Assembly (NCBI RefSeq): GCF_029852145.1 | Contig: NC_079972.1 | Location: 644,901-708,900 of the forward strand | DNA length: 64,000 nucleotides | Direction of reading: 5' to 3' | Origin: Microplitis mediator | Taxonomy: Eukaryota; Arthropoda; Insecta; Hymenoptera; Braconidae | In this document: piece after piece, positions 22,709-33,506 of the stretch | Layout: the number at the start of each line of letters is the position of its first letter | Position numbering within the stretch: position 1 is the stretch's first letter | Translations under genes and position numbers: made by a program | Notes under the pieces: generated by a model | The model's database searches: none | Told to the model about the DNA's origin: nothing | The model's input: the letters and a program-made list of their open reading frames with translations, nothing else

Positions 22709-23025
22709 AAATGTGTGCGTGCATGTGTGTGCGAGTGCGCGTGTGTGTCTAAATATGTGTTCGCGTATGTGTGTGCGTATCAGCTGATGAATTATGTAAT
22801 ATGCGAGTTTTTACTTCGATTTCATTGAGTAGAGTTATTTTTTATAAATAATACTTACACAACTCCGCTCCGTGAATTTCACTCCGGAGGGATTAAATTA
22901 ATAAAAAATTATCTACTCCGCAAAAACTCCCCTGCGGAGTGAATTTCACTCCGAGGGGAGTGAATAATTAAAAATTCATTCACTCCGGATTTAATCCGCA
23001 TTCACTCCGCGAATTTTTTACAGTG
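22010..23025. mobile_element. CACTGTAAAAAATCC element (copy A)
   Basis: Ends CACTGTAAAAAATCCGGAG and GCGAATTTTTTACAGTG are flanked by TA. The subterminal regions consist of CACTCCGGAGTGAATTC-like palindromes; the centre is the GT-rich minisatellite. Nested in 20770-23066. Confidence 0.85.
22255..22770. repeat. GTGTGTGCAAATG minisatellite with a pure (GT)n tract
   Basis: Degenerate GTGTGTGCAAATG units followed by a long uninterrupted GT run (about 22625-22707). About twice the length of the array in copy B. The six long frames across it, on both strands, are artefacts of the dinucleotide period. Confidence 0.95.
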
Positions 23026-23385
23026 TAAATTGATTTATTTGGGACAAATATTACTTTTTTTCAGTGTAAATGGATTCTACACCGTATCGTTGCCGGATAG
23101 AATATTGCCGCCGGATGTCTCATAACGAGTGTGATTAATTAAGTTGTCATTACTATGATCTTCACATTATTTTCTGCGCTTATTGTAGATGAGTACGCGC
23201 CAATTACATTGTTCTGCTTGTTGCGCAATTATGAAATGCTTTTCATTTCCTGTTATACTAATATATGAATGAATTATTTATATTAACTGAAGTAAAAAAA
23301 CTAACATGTAATTCACCATATTCTTTATAATGGTACAACGCATTTTTAGTAATTTTCATAAAAATCTAACTACTATGTATTTGTC

Positions 23386-23504
23386 CACAGAAAAAAAGGA
23401 AATCTTGAACCAAGAAATAAAACGTCTTCGAAATTTAGTTTCTTGAACCAAGTGAAATTTCTTACTTTATTGAAGTAAAAAATTATTTGGATCAAGAAAT
23501 TATT
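23386..23504. mobile_element. Left part of a CACAG/TTGGCTCAAGAA element (split copy)
   Basis: CACAGAAAAAAAGGAAATC and AACCAAGAAATAAAACGTC match the complement of 5459-5622. It continues at 26723 after the 3.2-kb insertion 23505-26722. Confidence 0.8.
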
Positions 23505-24131
23505 CCCGAGTCGAAATATTGAACTTACATTTAACTTACGTTAACTTATAGAACTCACATAAGCTCAATGAACTTACATATAACTTAAATAACTTATTGG
23601 GCTTGATTATAACTTCCCAGGTAGGAATCGCCAAGGCTGACGATAGGCCGAGCCTTGGCCCTGTTGTCACTTGCCAAGCTTCGGCAGCTGACCATTGGCC
23701 CAAGCCTCGGCCAGGGCTTGGCCCAATGGTTTGATTACGTTAAGCCAAGTCTTGGCAGCTAACCATTGGCCCAAGTCTAGGCCGAGGCTTGGTCCAATGG
23801 TTTCATTAAATTAAGCCGAGCCTTGGGTAGTGACCATTGGCCCGAGCCTCGGCCAGGGCCAGGCCCGATAGTTAAATTTTTGTTAAATCGAGCCTTGGCC
23901 GCTGACCATTGGCCCGAGCCTCGGCCAGGGCCAGGCCCGATAGTTTAATTTTTGTTAAATCGAGGCTTGGCCGCTGACCATTGGCCCGAGGATCGGCCGA
24001 GGCTAGGTCCGATAGTTTAATTTTTGTCAAGCCGAGCCTTGGCAGCTGACCATTGGCCAATGCCTCAGCCTGGGTTAAATTTTTATTTAATATTAAAATT
24101 ATCAACTTTGCATGTATCTATATATATGTAT

Positions 24132-24640
24132 ACAGAGAAGACCAGGGCATAACGGTCTACCGAGTATACGATTAATATCAAGAGTTGATATTTTTTAAAA
24201 AGTAAAATTATTTGATATACAATAATTTTCATTTAATTAGTTATTGCTATGCACAAAACTTTAGTTAACATGAAATTTTTATTTTTGGCGGTCAAAATGG
24301 GGTATCCTTTAAAAAAGTTGAAAAAAAAAATTCTGAAAGTTGATGAAATTTCATTAAATTCAAATTTTTTATATGTAATATACATAAAGAAAAATTACAT
24401 TTCACATCATTGGTGGATACGAAGGCAAAAAAAAATTTTTTTTTGTGGGGCAGAGAGGCCCCTCTCCAAAAAATGATAATTTTTTTTTTTATTAAATTGT
24501 TTTCAACATTAAGAATATATTTCTTTCTCTTGACAATTATTTTTGGTTTTATAATACTCAAAAAAAATTTTTTTAGGTGTAATAAATCGTTTCCCTTCGA
24601 TTAGCTTAATTACTAATTGTTATTTAATAAAAAATAACAA
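24132..24640. mobile_element. Decayed relative of the GGGGCAGAGCGGCC MITEs
   Basis: AGAAGACCAGGGCATAACGG (24136) resembles the left end of 18340-18895, and GTGGGGCAGAGAGGCCCCTC (24446) is the internal box. The stretch from GTTTTCAACATTAAGAATAT to TAATTGTTATTTAATAA is the complement of the 900-1080 part of copy 1. The far end is lost. The 60-90 residue frames here are shadows. Confidence 0.65.
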
Positions 24641-24900
24641 TTCGATATTTTTTATCTGTCATTATTGTGAACCCAAAAAACGTGTTTTTTGATTTTTTAG
24701 ATTACAGATTATTTTGCATTAAATTATTCATTTATATCAAATCATAAAATTACAAATTGATATAAATATGTCATTACTCATCAGACAATTTTAAGTTCAT
24801 TAAATAAAACTACATTTCACCCCATGTTTACGATTTAATATTTTTAAATTAAATTGTATTTAAATAATTAACAAGCAAAAAAATCATGATTATTTGGACA

Positions 24901-24978
24901 TCAGATTTAGCACAGTGGATAGCGTCCCGGCCTAGTAATCAGAAGGATCTCAGTTCGAACCCCGGTAGCCCCCAAATA
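24901..24978 (+). ncRNA. tRNA-like sequence inside the CCCAGGTAGGAA element
   Basis: A box TAGCACAGTGGATAGCG and B box CAGTTCGAACCCC with tRNA spacing. The middle, CCTAGTAATCAGAAGGAT, is shared with the tRNA-like parts of the elements at 10085 and 53725. No acceptor stem. Confidence 0.55.
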
Positions 24979-25455
24979 ATTTTATTCGTTATTTCCCATT
25001 AATTCAGTAATTAGTTAATTACAATTCAATGTAATGTTGATAAAAGTGTGATCAAACTTTTTTTTAATTATATTTATTAGTTTAAATAATAACATTTTAG
25101 ATCGAGCATTGGGTGAGCCTTAGATTTTTTGCTTCCCGAGGTTTGGCCGAGGCTTGACTTTTTGTTTCCCAAGCCTTGGCCAAGGCTCAATTTTTCGTTT
25201 CCCAAGACTCGGCCGAGGCTTGATATTTTGTTTCCCAAGGCTGGGGACATGGCTATCATCCAAGGCTTGGACCAATCCTTGGCCCAATGCTCAGCCAAGG
25301 CACGTGCCAAGCCTTGCATAATCCTAGTGACGCTTGGCCAAGGCTTGGTCCAAACCTTGCCCAGTTGTTCTTTCCTACCTGGGTTGAATCGACTTAAATA
25401 AAAATACTGACTTAATTATAACTTACCTGGAATAAAATTTACCCAAAGTGATCGG

Positions 25456-26440
25456 TATTTTTTTCGAAAACTTCGATGGTGGGTGATTTGTGAGATTGTT
25501 GGGAATATTTGTGCCAAAGATCATGCCTGTAAGTCAAATAATGTCAAAACGCAAGTATTTTAATCTATCACTCCGGTAAAACCCTCCTCGGAGTTAGTTT
25601 CCGGAAAAATACCGATAATGGGTGATTCGTAAGATTGTTGGGAATATTTGTGCCAAAGTTCAAGTCTGTAAGCCGGATAATGCAAAAACAGAAGTATTTT
25701 AATCTTTCACTCCGGTAAAACCCCTCTCGGAGTTAATAGTTTTTGGAAAAAATACCGATGGTGGGGGATTTGCGAGATTTTTGTGAATATTTGTGCCAAA
25801 TCCCGGGAAAAACGGATTAGATCTGGCCAGATCTTTAAATTGTCTCTATCTGACGAGATCTGGCCAGATATAATCAGATCTGGCCAGATATAACTAAAAA
25901 ATAATCTTTTCAGATCTGACCAGATATAACGAAAAATTAATTTTATTAGATCTGGTCATATCTGGTCAGATCTGGTCAGATCTTTAAATTGTCTCTATCT
26001 GACGAGATCTGGCCAGATATGATAAGACCTTTTCATGTCTAATGCATTTTGCAATTCAGATATAGTTATAACTGTTTAGATCTGATCAGATATGACTAAA
26101 TCTGATCAGGTCTGATGTATTTGTCAATTCAGATATAGTTATATCTGTTTAGATCTGATCAGATATAATTAGATCTGACCAGATACCCAGCTATAATTAT
26201 ATCTGGTCAGATCTAATCCGTTTTTCCCGGGAAGTTCACGCCTGTAAGCCGGATAATGCAAAAACAGGAGTATTTTAATCTTTCACTCCGGTGAAACCCC
26301 CCTCGGAGTTAGTTTCCGGAAAAAATACCGATGGTGAGTGATTCGTAACATTGTTGGGAATATTTGTGCCAAAGTTCAAGTCTGTAAGCCGGATAATGCA
26401 AAAACAGGAGTATTTTTATCGTTTTACCCACTAAAAACCC
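25456..26440. repeat. Four tandem repeats of about 143 bp
   Basis: Units start near 25466, 25615, 25758 and 26331. Each carries TTGGGAATATTTGTGCCAAA, GCCGGATAATGCAAAAAC and CTTTCACTCCGGTAAAAC in order. Unit 3 is split by the CCCGGG element at 25802-26231. The 88-codon frame across unit 4 is a by-product. Confidence 0.85.
25802..26231. mobile_element. CCCGGGAAAAACGG element with AGATCTGGCCAGATC core
   Basis: Ends CCCGGGAAAAACGGATTAG and its complement. The core is a run of TCAGATCTGGCCAGATAT-type palindromes. It sits within one monomer of the tandem array, so neighbouring monomers give the empty site (GTGCCAAAGTTCAAG). The exact target duplication is unclear. Confidence 0.85.
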
Positions 26441-26722
26441 CCACGGAACGGCCGAAGGGAATTGATTTTGTCCATCTTTTTAACATTGAATATATAGATG
26501 ACGATTTCAACGTCCAATACTTCCAACTTACAATTCAAATTTCGACTTGGGAGTACATTCAAGTTCACTTTCGGTTAGTTTTATTCCAGGTAAGTTATAA
26601 TTAAGTCAGTATTTTTATTTAACTCAATTCAAGTTATAATCAAGCCCAATAAGTTATTTAACTTAGATGTAAGTTCATTAAGCTTATGTAAGTTCAATGT
26701 AAGTTCAATATTCCGACTCGGG

Positions 26723-26790
26723 TTTCCTTCGCAGAAGTCATCATTTTCTAAGTCTGAAACATAAATTCTTTAAACCAAGAACAAACTTTC
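26723..26790. mobile_element. Right part of the split CACAG element; Kolobok empty site
   Basis: TTTCCTTCGCAGAAGTC continues the element begun at 23386. CATAAATTCTTTAAACCAAG is the uninterrupted version of the sequence into which the TTAA element at 3641 was inserted. Confidence 0.75.
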
Positions 26791-27240
26791 TTGGGCCATT
26801 ACTGAGAACTTAGAAAAGCGAGTCACTCAGGAAGTCATTTTTATAAACAAGAAAAGAGTTCTTCAACCATTTTTATTTATGGAGTCAAAAAAAGAATTCC
26901 CTATGAGGTCTTTTCTATACTTGCGCATAAAGCGGCGCATTCGACTTCTTGAGAACTTCCTAAAGGGTTCTTTCGGATGGTAATTCTGACGACCAAATCG
27001 TAAATAAGAACTTTTTCGATATTCTTTCTGAAGACATTTTGCTATCTGGGCTCATAAAATCGGAAAGAAAGATTGTAATATTAAAACAATTAGTATTACA
27101 TAAAGCTTAATGGATGAGCTACATATATTTAACAAAATAAATTTTCCCAACGTTTTATTGATTTCAAGGTCATCAAAAAGTTGAAAAAAAATACTATTTT
27201 AAAATCAAATTAAAAAAATAAGAATTAAAGTTTGTTTGAC
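26791..27240. other. Unassigned, no gene or repeat ends seen
   Basis: Single-copy-looking AT-rich DNA between two elements. Confidence 0.4.
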
Positions 27241-27242
27241 TA

Positions 27243-28986
27243 CACTGAGAAAAGAATTTATCAAATATTAATAAAATTTATCAATATTTGATTAACGGGT
27301 TGCTTAGATTGTTCCCAAGTAAGTCATTATCAAATATTAATACACATTTTATTAAATATTAATAAGTGGCTTATAAAATATTAGTATACGTGTTTACAAA
27401 ATATTAATAAACAGTTCATCAATTATTGATTCTCGGTTTATCAAATATTAATAAGTATGGACTGATCTATAGTCAACGGTTCTACATATATTATATACTT
27501 CCGTGATATGTAAATAGTTTGTTTGGTTAATATAGGTTAGGTGGAATTTAGCAAGTCCCACTTTTTTAATAACTTATCCATAATACTTTTTTTTTTTTTT
27601 AATTATTTCAACAAGCATAAAAACAATTTATTAGTTACAACGCGTATATAAGGCAATATGTTAGGCTAGAGAGTACAATAGCACCATACTCATTAATACT
27701 ATCTACAAATCTCACATATCAATTCACGGAAAGAAAATTATGGAAAATGTTCCCTTAATTTTGTGAAATTTTTTCCTATACCATCATAGGAATTACGACC
27801 ATAAATTATGGAAGCAGCCTATAATTATAGGAATGTTTTCCATAATTATAGGAATAGATCCTATAATTATGGGAATAATACCCATAACGTTATAGGAATG
27901 GTTCCTCTAATTATAGGAATGGTCCCTATAATTTATAGGAATACTTTCTATAATTTATAGGAACACTTTCTATAATATTATGGGAATCATTCCCATAATA
28001 TATAGGAACTATTCCTATAAATTATAGGAACCATTCCCATAAATTATAGGAACCATTCCCATAACATTATAGGAATTATTCCTATAATAGTATGAGAACT
28101 ATTCCTATAATATTAAAGGAATGGTTCCCATAATGGTAAAGGAATAATTCCAATACCATTATGGGAATCATTCCGATAATATTATGGGAATAGTTCCCAT
28201 ACTATTATAGGAACCATTCCTATAATATTATGGGAATGGTTCCCATACTATCATGAAAAAATTAATTTAAAGAAAAGTGTGGCAATCACTTTTACAATAC
28301 ACAAAAATTTGATTGAATATAGAAACAAAAATTCAAACATTGAAAAAAAATTTGTAATCGGCAAAAACATCGAAATTTTTAACAAAATTTTGTTTTTTTT
28401 TTTGACAAATTTAGCATCGAAGAAGCTTCATTTGAATCTCTCCATATCATGAGGGAAATTTCTACACTATTTTGCAAAAAAAAATTTTATGATATTTTAT
28501 GATATGGAATGGTTCCCATAACATTATGGAAAAAGTTCCCTTAATATTATAGGAATAGTTTCCATACCATTATGGGAATAGTTCCCATAATAGTATGGGA
28601 ACAGTCCCCATACCATTATGGGAATGGTTCCCATAATGATATTGGAATGGTTCCCATAATATTATGGGATTGGTTCCCATAATGGTATAGGAATTGTACC
28701 CATATCATTGTGGGAACTATTCCCATCATTTCATAGCAAAACTTCCCATAATTTTCTTTCCGTGTAATTAATAAAAATTTCTTAAATATTACTAAACATC
28801 TACTAAATATTGATCAACTACCTATCAAATGTTAATACCAATTGAATGATATTTAGTCAATGGAAATATCAATACTTGATATATGTAGGATAGTATTTAA
28901 TAAATACAGTCGAATATTTAATACATATAATTTATCAAATATTGATAAATCAATTTATCAAATGTTAGTAAATTTTTCTCTGAGTG
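27243..28986. mobile_element. CACTGAGAAAAG element with TATCAAATATTAATAA core
   Basis: Ends CACTGAGAAAAGAATTTATC and AATTTTTCTCTGAGTG are flanked by TA. The core repeats TTATCAAATATTAATAAG. It is interrupted by the CACGGAAAG element at 27725-28764. Confidence 0.75.
27725..28764 (-). mobile_element. CACGGAAAG element (copy 2)
   Basis: Same ends, ATTATGGGAACC-type arms and unique centre (28250-28510, reversed) as 12639-13632. The left flank reads TT where TA is expected, so the duplication has decayed. Confidence 0.85.
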
Positions 28987-28988
28987 TA

Positions 28989-29516
28989 ACTTTAAGATAC
29001 ATTTTAACAAAATGTAGCAATGGTTGTTATTTAGAGAGTTAATCGGAGAATTTAACATAAGTTTATTTTGATAAAAGTTGAAGAAAAGTTGTGATGTCTC
29101 CTATTTTTAAACTAATCGATCTATTTCATCTATCTCAAATTTGATCAAGATATCCCGGATGAAAAAATTTCAAGCCAAAATAATAAAAAATTTTTTTTCA
29201 GTCGGAAAAAGGCCCAGCTGGTAAACACAAGACTTAGAACTAGCCAGGCCAAAAAATGACTGCTAATTAGGCATAAAAACCGAAAATAAGCTCCCTTAAT
29301 TTATCGACTTGTTTACGAAGATTAATAAAATTTCGGCGTGTTTTCGGCCAAATTTATATCCTTGTAGGAAAAACAGTTTTTACGACCGAACCTGTCTTGG
29401 CAGAATATTGGGTTATCGAGCCTTAGTACGCCAGTCTTGGTCCAAGAGCTAGACAATCTTCGACTAACAAATCTCGGGTTACGAGTCTTGGCCTACGAGT
29501 CGGTTTTGTAACAATT
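28989..29516. other. Unassigned; scattered iterated motif
   Basis: 29390-29510 holds a few CGAGTCTTGGCC-like units. GCCCAGCTGGTAAACACAAG at 29211 resembles the A-box half of a tRNA-like sequence, without a B box. Confidence 0.35.
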
Positions 29517-29695
29517 AAACCGAAGACAGTTCAACCGCAGCAGTTTAACCGCGACAGTTCAACCAACGACACTTCAACCGAATGACAGCTCAACCAAGGA
29601 CACTTCAAACGTACGAAAGTTCAACCTAACGACAATTCAACTGCAGTCAATTAAACCAAACGATTTTTCAACCATCGAACGTAAACTTTTAAATC
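29517..29695. repeat. Iterated ACGACACTTCAACCG array (arm 1)
   Basis: Short tandem units alternating GACAGTTCAACC and GACACTTCAACC. The complement of the same array lies at 33005-33130, 3.3 kb away. Confidence 0.7.
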
Positions 29696-29826
29696 GCGAT
29701 ATGTACAGAGTCATATTATAATCCTAGCTGCGAACGCCCGCTTCGCTGGAATATTTTTTCATGGTGTATTTGTTTATGTGTTAAATTTTTTGAACTGCTT
29801 TGAAAATATCGAAAATGGTCTGATAA

Positions 29827-30780
29827 CCCTAGTAGAAATAATCGAGTTTTCACTCGATATAAACCAGTAACTGGCCAGTGATATCGAGTACAAACTCGAA
29901 ATCGCGCCACCTACAACTAAGTCATAAACATTGGTCACACCGACACTGTACCTTTACTAGTGTGTGTGTGTTTATTTTTTTTCTGTTAACCTGTGCGCGT
30001 CGTTGTTTTAAAAAATATTGAAAAACAGTGTGAATTAATTAAAATTTGTGTATGTTAACGTGGAAATACTTTACAAAATATATTACAAAATGGATGCGGT
30101 AAAAAAAGTTGACACAATAAATGAATTGCGACTGTGGGCGATAAAATCAAATATTGCAGATTGTTATTTAGACGAGTTGTTAAAAATTTTGCCGACAACT
30201 AACTAATATTTTCAAAAAAATTTTTACTCAAAATGTAGCTTCAAAATATACTAGTTCTAAAAAAAATGGAGAAAAAACTGTCATAAAAGATTATAAAATC
30301 GTTGAATGCTTGAATGAATTTTGTGAGGTTAAAAATCTTGGAAGTCCTGCCGAAATAATACAAGCTGTCAGAGTAATTTTAAGTAATTCAAAAGGCTGGG
30401 AAGGCAGTAGAAAACCTAAATAAATATTTTTTTAATTTTCTTCAATTAAAAATAATTACTTTATTGTCAGATTTATTGTTGTTATTCTATTAATTTAATG
30501 ATGTTATTTATTTCATAATATAAATAAATATAAATTAAACGTTTATGTCATATCGTTTATTTAACATTATTTTTATTTTATTTGACAATTTTTTATAACC
30601 CTTGATAACCTCAATATTCAAAATTGATAGTTTCACTGAAGCCGCCATGTTTTGCTCGATCTCTAGTAAAACTGGCCAGTTACTTGACAGAAACTCGATA
30701 TTACACTGGCCAGTTACTGGTTTAAGTCTAGTTAAACTGGCTAGTTACTGGCTAAAAACTAGATATCATTTCTACTAGGA
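29827..30780 (+). mobile_element. CCCTAGTAGAAAT element carrying a DUF4806-like gene remnant
   Basis: Ends CCCTAGTAGAAAT and ATTTCTACTAGGA are flanked by AA on both sides. Both sides carry AACTGGCCAGTTACTGG palindromes (29860-29885, 30665-30760). The interior is a short poly-A-site-like and coding-like segment with reading frames described at 30090-30423. Confidence 0.75.
30090..30423 (+). pseudogene. Remnant of a DUF4806-type insect protein gene
   Basis: The first frame, 30090-30206, has 38 residues with NELRLWAIKSNIADCYLDEL, like the short N-terminal helix motif of many insect DUF4806 proteins (LRxWAIxxNIxxxxLxxLL). A second frame, shifted by one base and ending at 30423, contains SKYTSSKKNGEKTVIKDYKI and later IIQAVRVILSNSKGWEGSR, like the DUF4806 end (aliphatic helix, then a GGR-like tail). 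The middle of such a protein is missing and the frames do not join, so this looks like an internally deleted, dead gene. It lies between the palindromic arms of the CCCTAGTAGAAAT element. It may be the remains of that element's own protein or a captured host gene. Family assignment is from memory of the motifs. Confidence 0.45.
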
Positions 30781-30782
30781 AA

Positions 30783-31819
30783 GTTCCAAAATATTCGAAT
30801 GTCGAACATCACTTCAAATTAATTCCGATCTTTCTAAAACATTTTTCGATCGGGTTGTTCCGATTGCTTTCGTATAATTCACGTCTTTATAGTATATTTT
30901 TCAATTTTTATAATATTTTCGAAATTTTTAAAACAATCCAGAGCATCCCACACCGATGAAATAATTTATAAGTAATTTAATGTATTTACATATATATTCA
31001 AATTTTCTAGAATGTTATCTGATTTCCAGAACCTTGCAAAACTTTCTAGACTAATTAGAATCATTTTTATGAGATTTGAATCAACTAATTATAATTTGGA
31101 GTTTCCGAATGATTCTTTAAATATTCGCAACAATCTAGTACATTCTAAACTAATTAGAATGCATGTCGGGGATTTAAATCAACTTAGTCCTATTTGAAGT
31201 ACTCCAGATGTGTCTAGAAATTTTTAGAGCAATCCAGAATATTCTTGACTAATTAGAATTAATTTCCGAAAAATTTAGGAAATTAATTTATATTGTAGAA
31301 CTGAGATTTCAAGATTATTTCCGAAAAATCTATATTATTCTTGAAATTCTAGAACTATCTAGAAAATTTTCATCTAATCATGAACACATTTTCACAGTTC
31401 ACCTTCTTTCAACCCCCGAATCTTCTACACCCTTATAGTTATCATCTCGCAACCACCCCCTTGCACCATAGGAGACTCATGACTACTACCACACACAAAC
31501 ACTATTCGTTCGCGATGTTTAGTTTCGGCTGCAAATCGTACTATAGGCACAAACACCTCTTTTATAATAAATATAAGATAATAAGATATATAAGATATAA
31601 GATAAGATTAAATCAATAAGTAAAAATAAACATTGATTTCACGTAATAAAATTATGCTTGTTTCCGGTGAAATAGATTAAAAAATTTATTTTTTTTTTAC
31701 TGATGGAACGAATTCATGTGTACGTGTAATTATGAAAATTAACCAACATATAATTTCGCAATCGTAATTTGCCCTTTTTTCACACCTTTTGGGTGTGTTA
31801 TCAGAGATAAATCTACACA
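30783..31819. other. Unassigned; AACTAATTAGAAT units
   Basis: 30990-31370 contains repeated TTCTAGAATAATTAGAAT-like pieces (TTCTAGACTAATTAGAATCA and variants), probably another worn iterated-palindrome element without recognisable ends. The plus-strand frames here are not convincing. Confidence 0.4.
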
Positions 31820-31821
31820 TA

Positions 31822-32754
31822 GGGGAAGGTGGCCCAAAGCGGGTACCCCGCCTAAAGCGGGTAGGCGCTTGTACGCCGACGCATGAAACGCAAGGGACAA
31901 GGTATGCATATGTCGAGGTTACCCGAGTACTGCCGAGTTTCGCTCAGTCCCAAACGAGCATTAATGGAGCGGTATGGCTTAATTACACGCAATTAAAAAA
32001 AAATTAATAATTTCTTAAAAAAATTAAAGGTATATATTTTCTGATTATTCAAAAACGAATACACTTATTATATTGTTGATAATTTTCTATTAATTTGAGC
32101 CTATTTAAGTTAAAATTGAGAGAAAAATATTAGCGGTTTGTTTTGAATTATTTGAGTTTAGCATCACTTGGATAAAAAACGTGTTCTCGGGCAAAGCGGG
32201 TAGGGCAAAAACTGCTAAAGACTAATTAAAATAGTCTAAAATTATTTTTTACCGATACCTGGTGCGTACTGTACAGTAATACACCAAAATCTGCAAAAGA
32301 CTGAATAATTAGTCGAATATTATTATTTATATAATTAACAAAAAAATTTAATTACAAGTTACCGATTAAATAGTCATTTATATTGAAGTATTGCTATATT
32401 TAATAAATTAGTCGTTTAAGTTGTTAAAGACTGATTAAATTAAACTAAAATTATTATTTAAATATCTAAAATAAGCGTACTTCCCTTAATTGTAGTGCCA
32501 ACCCGCTTTGCCCGAACGGATTACCCGCTTTAGGCCCCCCCCCCCCCCCCCCTAGGGCAAAGCGGTTTTTGGGAGTGTTTTTTAATTTTAATAATAAATC
32601 ATAAATTAATACAAATTTATACAATATTGCTTATTGATTTTAAAGTTCGATGAATCCTCTATCAAAAAAAAAAATAAATCATTATTGTTATCATACAAAT
32701 ACTGAATTTTCTCGGCTCTTAACGTTAACATACCCGCTTTAGGCCACCTTCCCA
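31822..32754. mobile_element. TA-flanked MITE, GGCCCAAAGCGGGTA ends
   Basis: Ends GGGGAAGGTGGCCCAAAGCG and CGCTTTAGGCCACCTTCCCA are flanked by TA. Internal boxes GGGCAAAGCGGGTAGG (32191) and ACCCGCTTTGCCCG (32503) echo the termini. It has a 20-base C-run near 32535. Flanking DNA (31765-31800, 32773-32810) shares GCCCTTTTTTCACA in direct orientation. Confidence 0.85.
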
Positions 32755-33004
32755 TACGCTTGAAATCATACTATGCCCTTTTTTCACAAGTTTTGGGTGC
32801 GTGTTATTATGAAAATAGGCCAACATATGCTAGGAATGGTACGGTACCCTTTTATTAACAATAATTGATACTTTTTAACGTAAAATATATTTTTCTAAAT
32901 AAAATTTGGGTATTTTGTCGCAGTTATTTCATCGTTGATCATTGTGATGATGTTTTGTGGTAGCGATATTTTGTCTTGAGGACTATGAGTCAACGATTGA
33001 TTTG

Positions 33005-33130
33005 TACAGCGGTTTAATTGTCTTCGGTAGAAATGTCGTTAGGTTGAACTTTCGTCCAGTTGAAGTGTCGTCGGCTGAACTGTCGTTCGGTTGAAGTGTC
33101 GTCGGTTGAACTCACGCGGTTCAATAGTCG
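33005..33130. repeat. Iterated GACACTTCAACCG array (arm 2, inverted)
   Basis: Complement of arm 1 (29517-29695): repeating GGTTGAACTGTCGTTCGG and GTTGAAGTGTCGTCGG. Confidence 0.7.
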
Positions 33131-33504
33131 CGGCACCCTACGAGTCAATTTTCTATCGAATTTGTTCGAGTTCGCTAGTAGTTTAATTTCTATTTAAGTT
33201 CAAATAACTTCAAGCAGTAAATATTATGATTTTATATTATTTTAAAATTTCACGTATCTTATGATTATAAGATAGCTAAATAACAAATGGTACTCTAGAA
33301 CCTCCGGCTTCTATGCACAGCCTCACAGCCTAATGGATAAGAGACTTGCCTAGCAGCCATGAAGGACCAGCAAATGCAAAAAAAAAATAATTTCCATCGG
33401 TCTACTCGATTTTTCTATGTCAAAATTTACCTGCATATGTTACCATCCCACACATGTCTACCGATATAATTTTATTTTTTTTGTTTCAATCTATTTTTAA
33501 TAAG
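33131..33504. other. Unassigned; degenerate tRNA-like A box
   Basis: CAGCCTAATGGATAAGAGAC at 33327 looks like an A-box region, but no B box follows (AAGGACCAGCAAATGC). No gene. Confidence 0.35.
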
Positions 33505-33506
33505 TA

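Larger units (their letters stand above)
20770..23066. mobile_element. ACTGAAAAAAAG element with AAATAAATTTG core, doubly interrupted
   Basis: The left end AACTGAAAAAAAGATTTATT (20770) and right end ATTACTTTTTTTCAGTG (23066) are flanked by TA. The core has many CCACAAATAAATG-type units. Two elements lie inside it: 20818-21668 (CCCGCATG) and 22010-23025 (CACTGTAAAA). Confidence 0.75.
23616..25383. mobile_element. CCCAGGTAGGAA element with GGCCGAGCCTTGGCC core
   Basis: Ends CCCAGGTAGGAA and TTCCTACCTGGG are flanked by TT. The opposite arm of the host (near 26625) reads ATAACTTGAATT without it, confirming a 2-bp duplication. GGCCGAGCCTTGGC units fill both sides (23630-24080, 25105-25370). The centre holds a decayed GGGGCAGAG-type element and a tRNA-like sequence. 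Confidence 0.85.
23505..26722. mobile_element. 3.2-kb foldback composite, CCCGAGTCGGAATATTGAAC ends
   Basis: Inverted ends of about 115 bp, starting CCCGAGTCGAAATATTGAAC and carrying repeated TTGAACTTACATAAGC units, lie at 23505-23620 and 26610-26722. TT flanks both sides. The joined outer flanks rebuild the uninterrupted sequence seen near 5500-5510 (complement AATTATTTCCTTCGC). The inside holds the CCCAGGTAGGAA element and a tandem array. A second inverted pair (25394-25434, 26583-26625) lies within. Confidence 0.8.

Noticed and set aside
22221..22828. Frames up to 197 codons on both strands
   Set aside because: All lie in the GT-rich minisatellite and (GT)n tract; open frames on both strands come from the absence of stops in the repeat.
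23872..24105. 77-codon frame with internal repeats (LADPRANGQRPSL type)
   Set aside because: Repeat-derived frame across GGCCGAGCCTTGGCC units; no gene context.
25077..25401. 80-90 codon frames rich in Gly, Leu, Gln or Pro
   Set aside because: Translations of GGCCAAGGCTTGGCC palindromic units on opposite strands.
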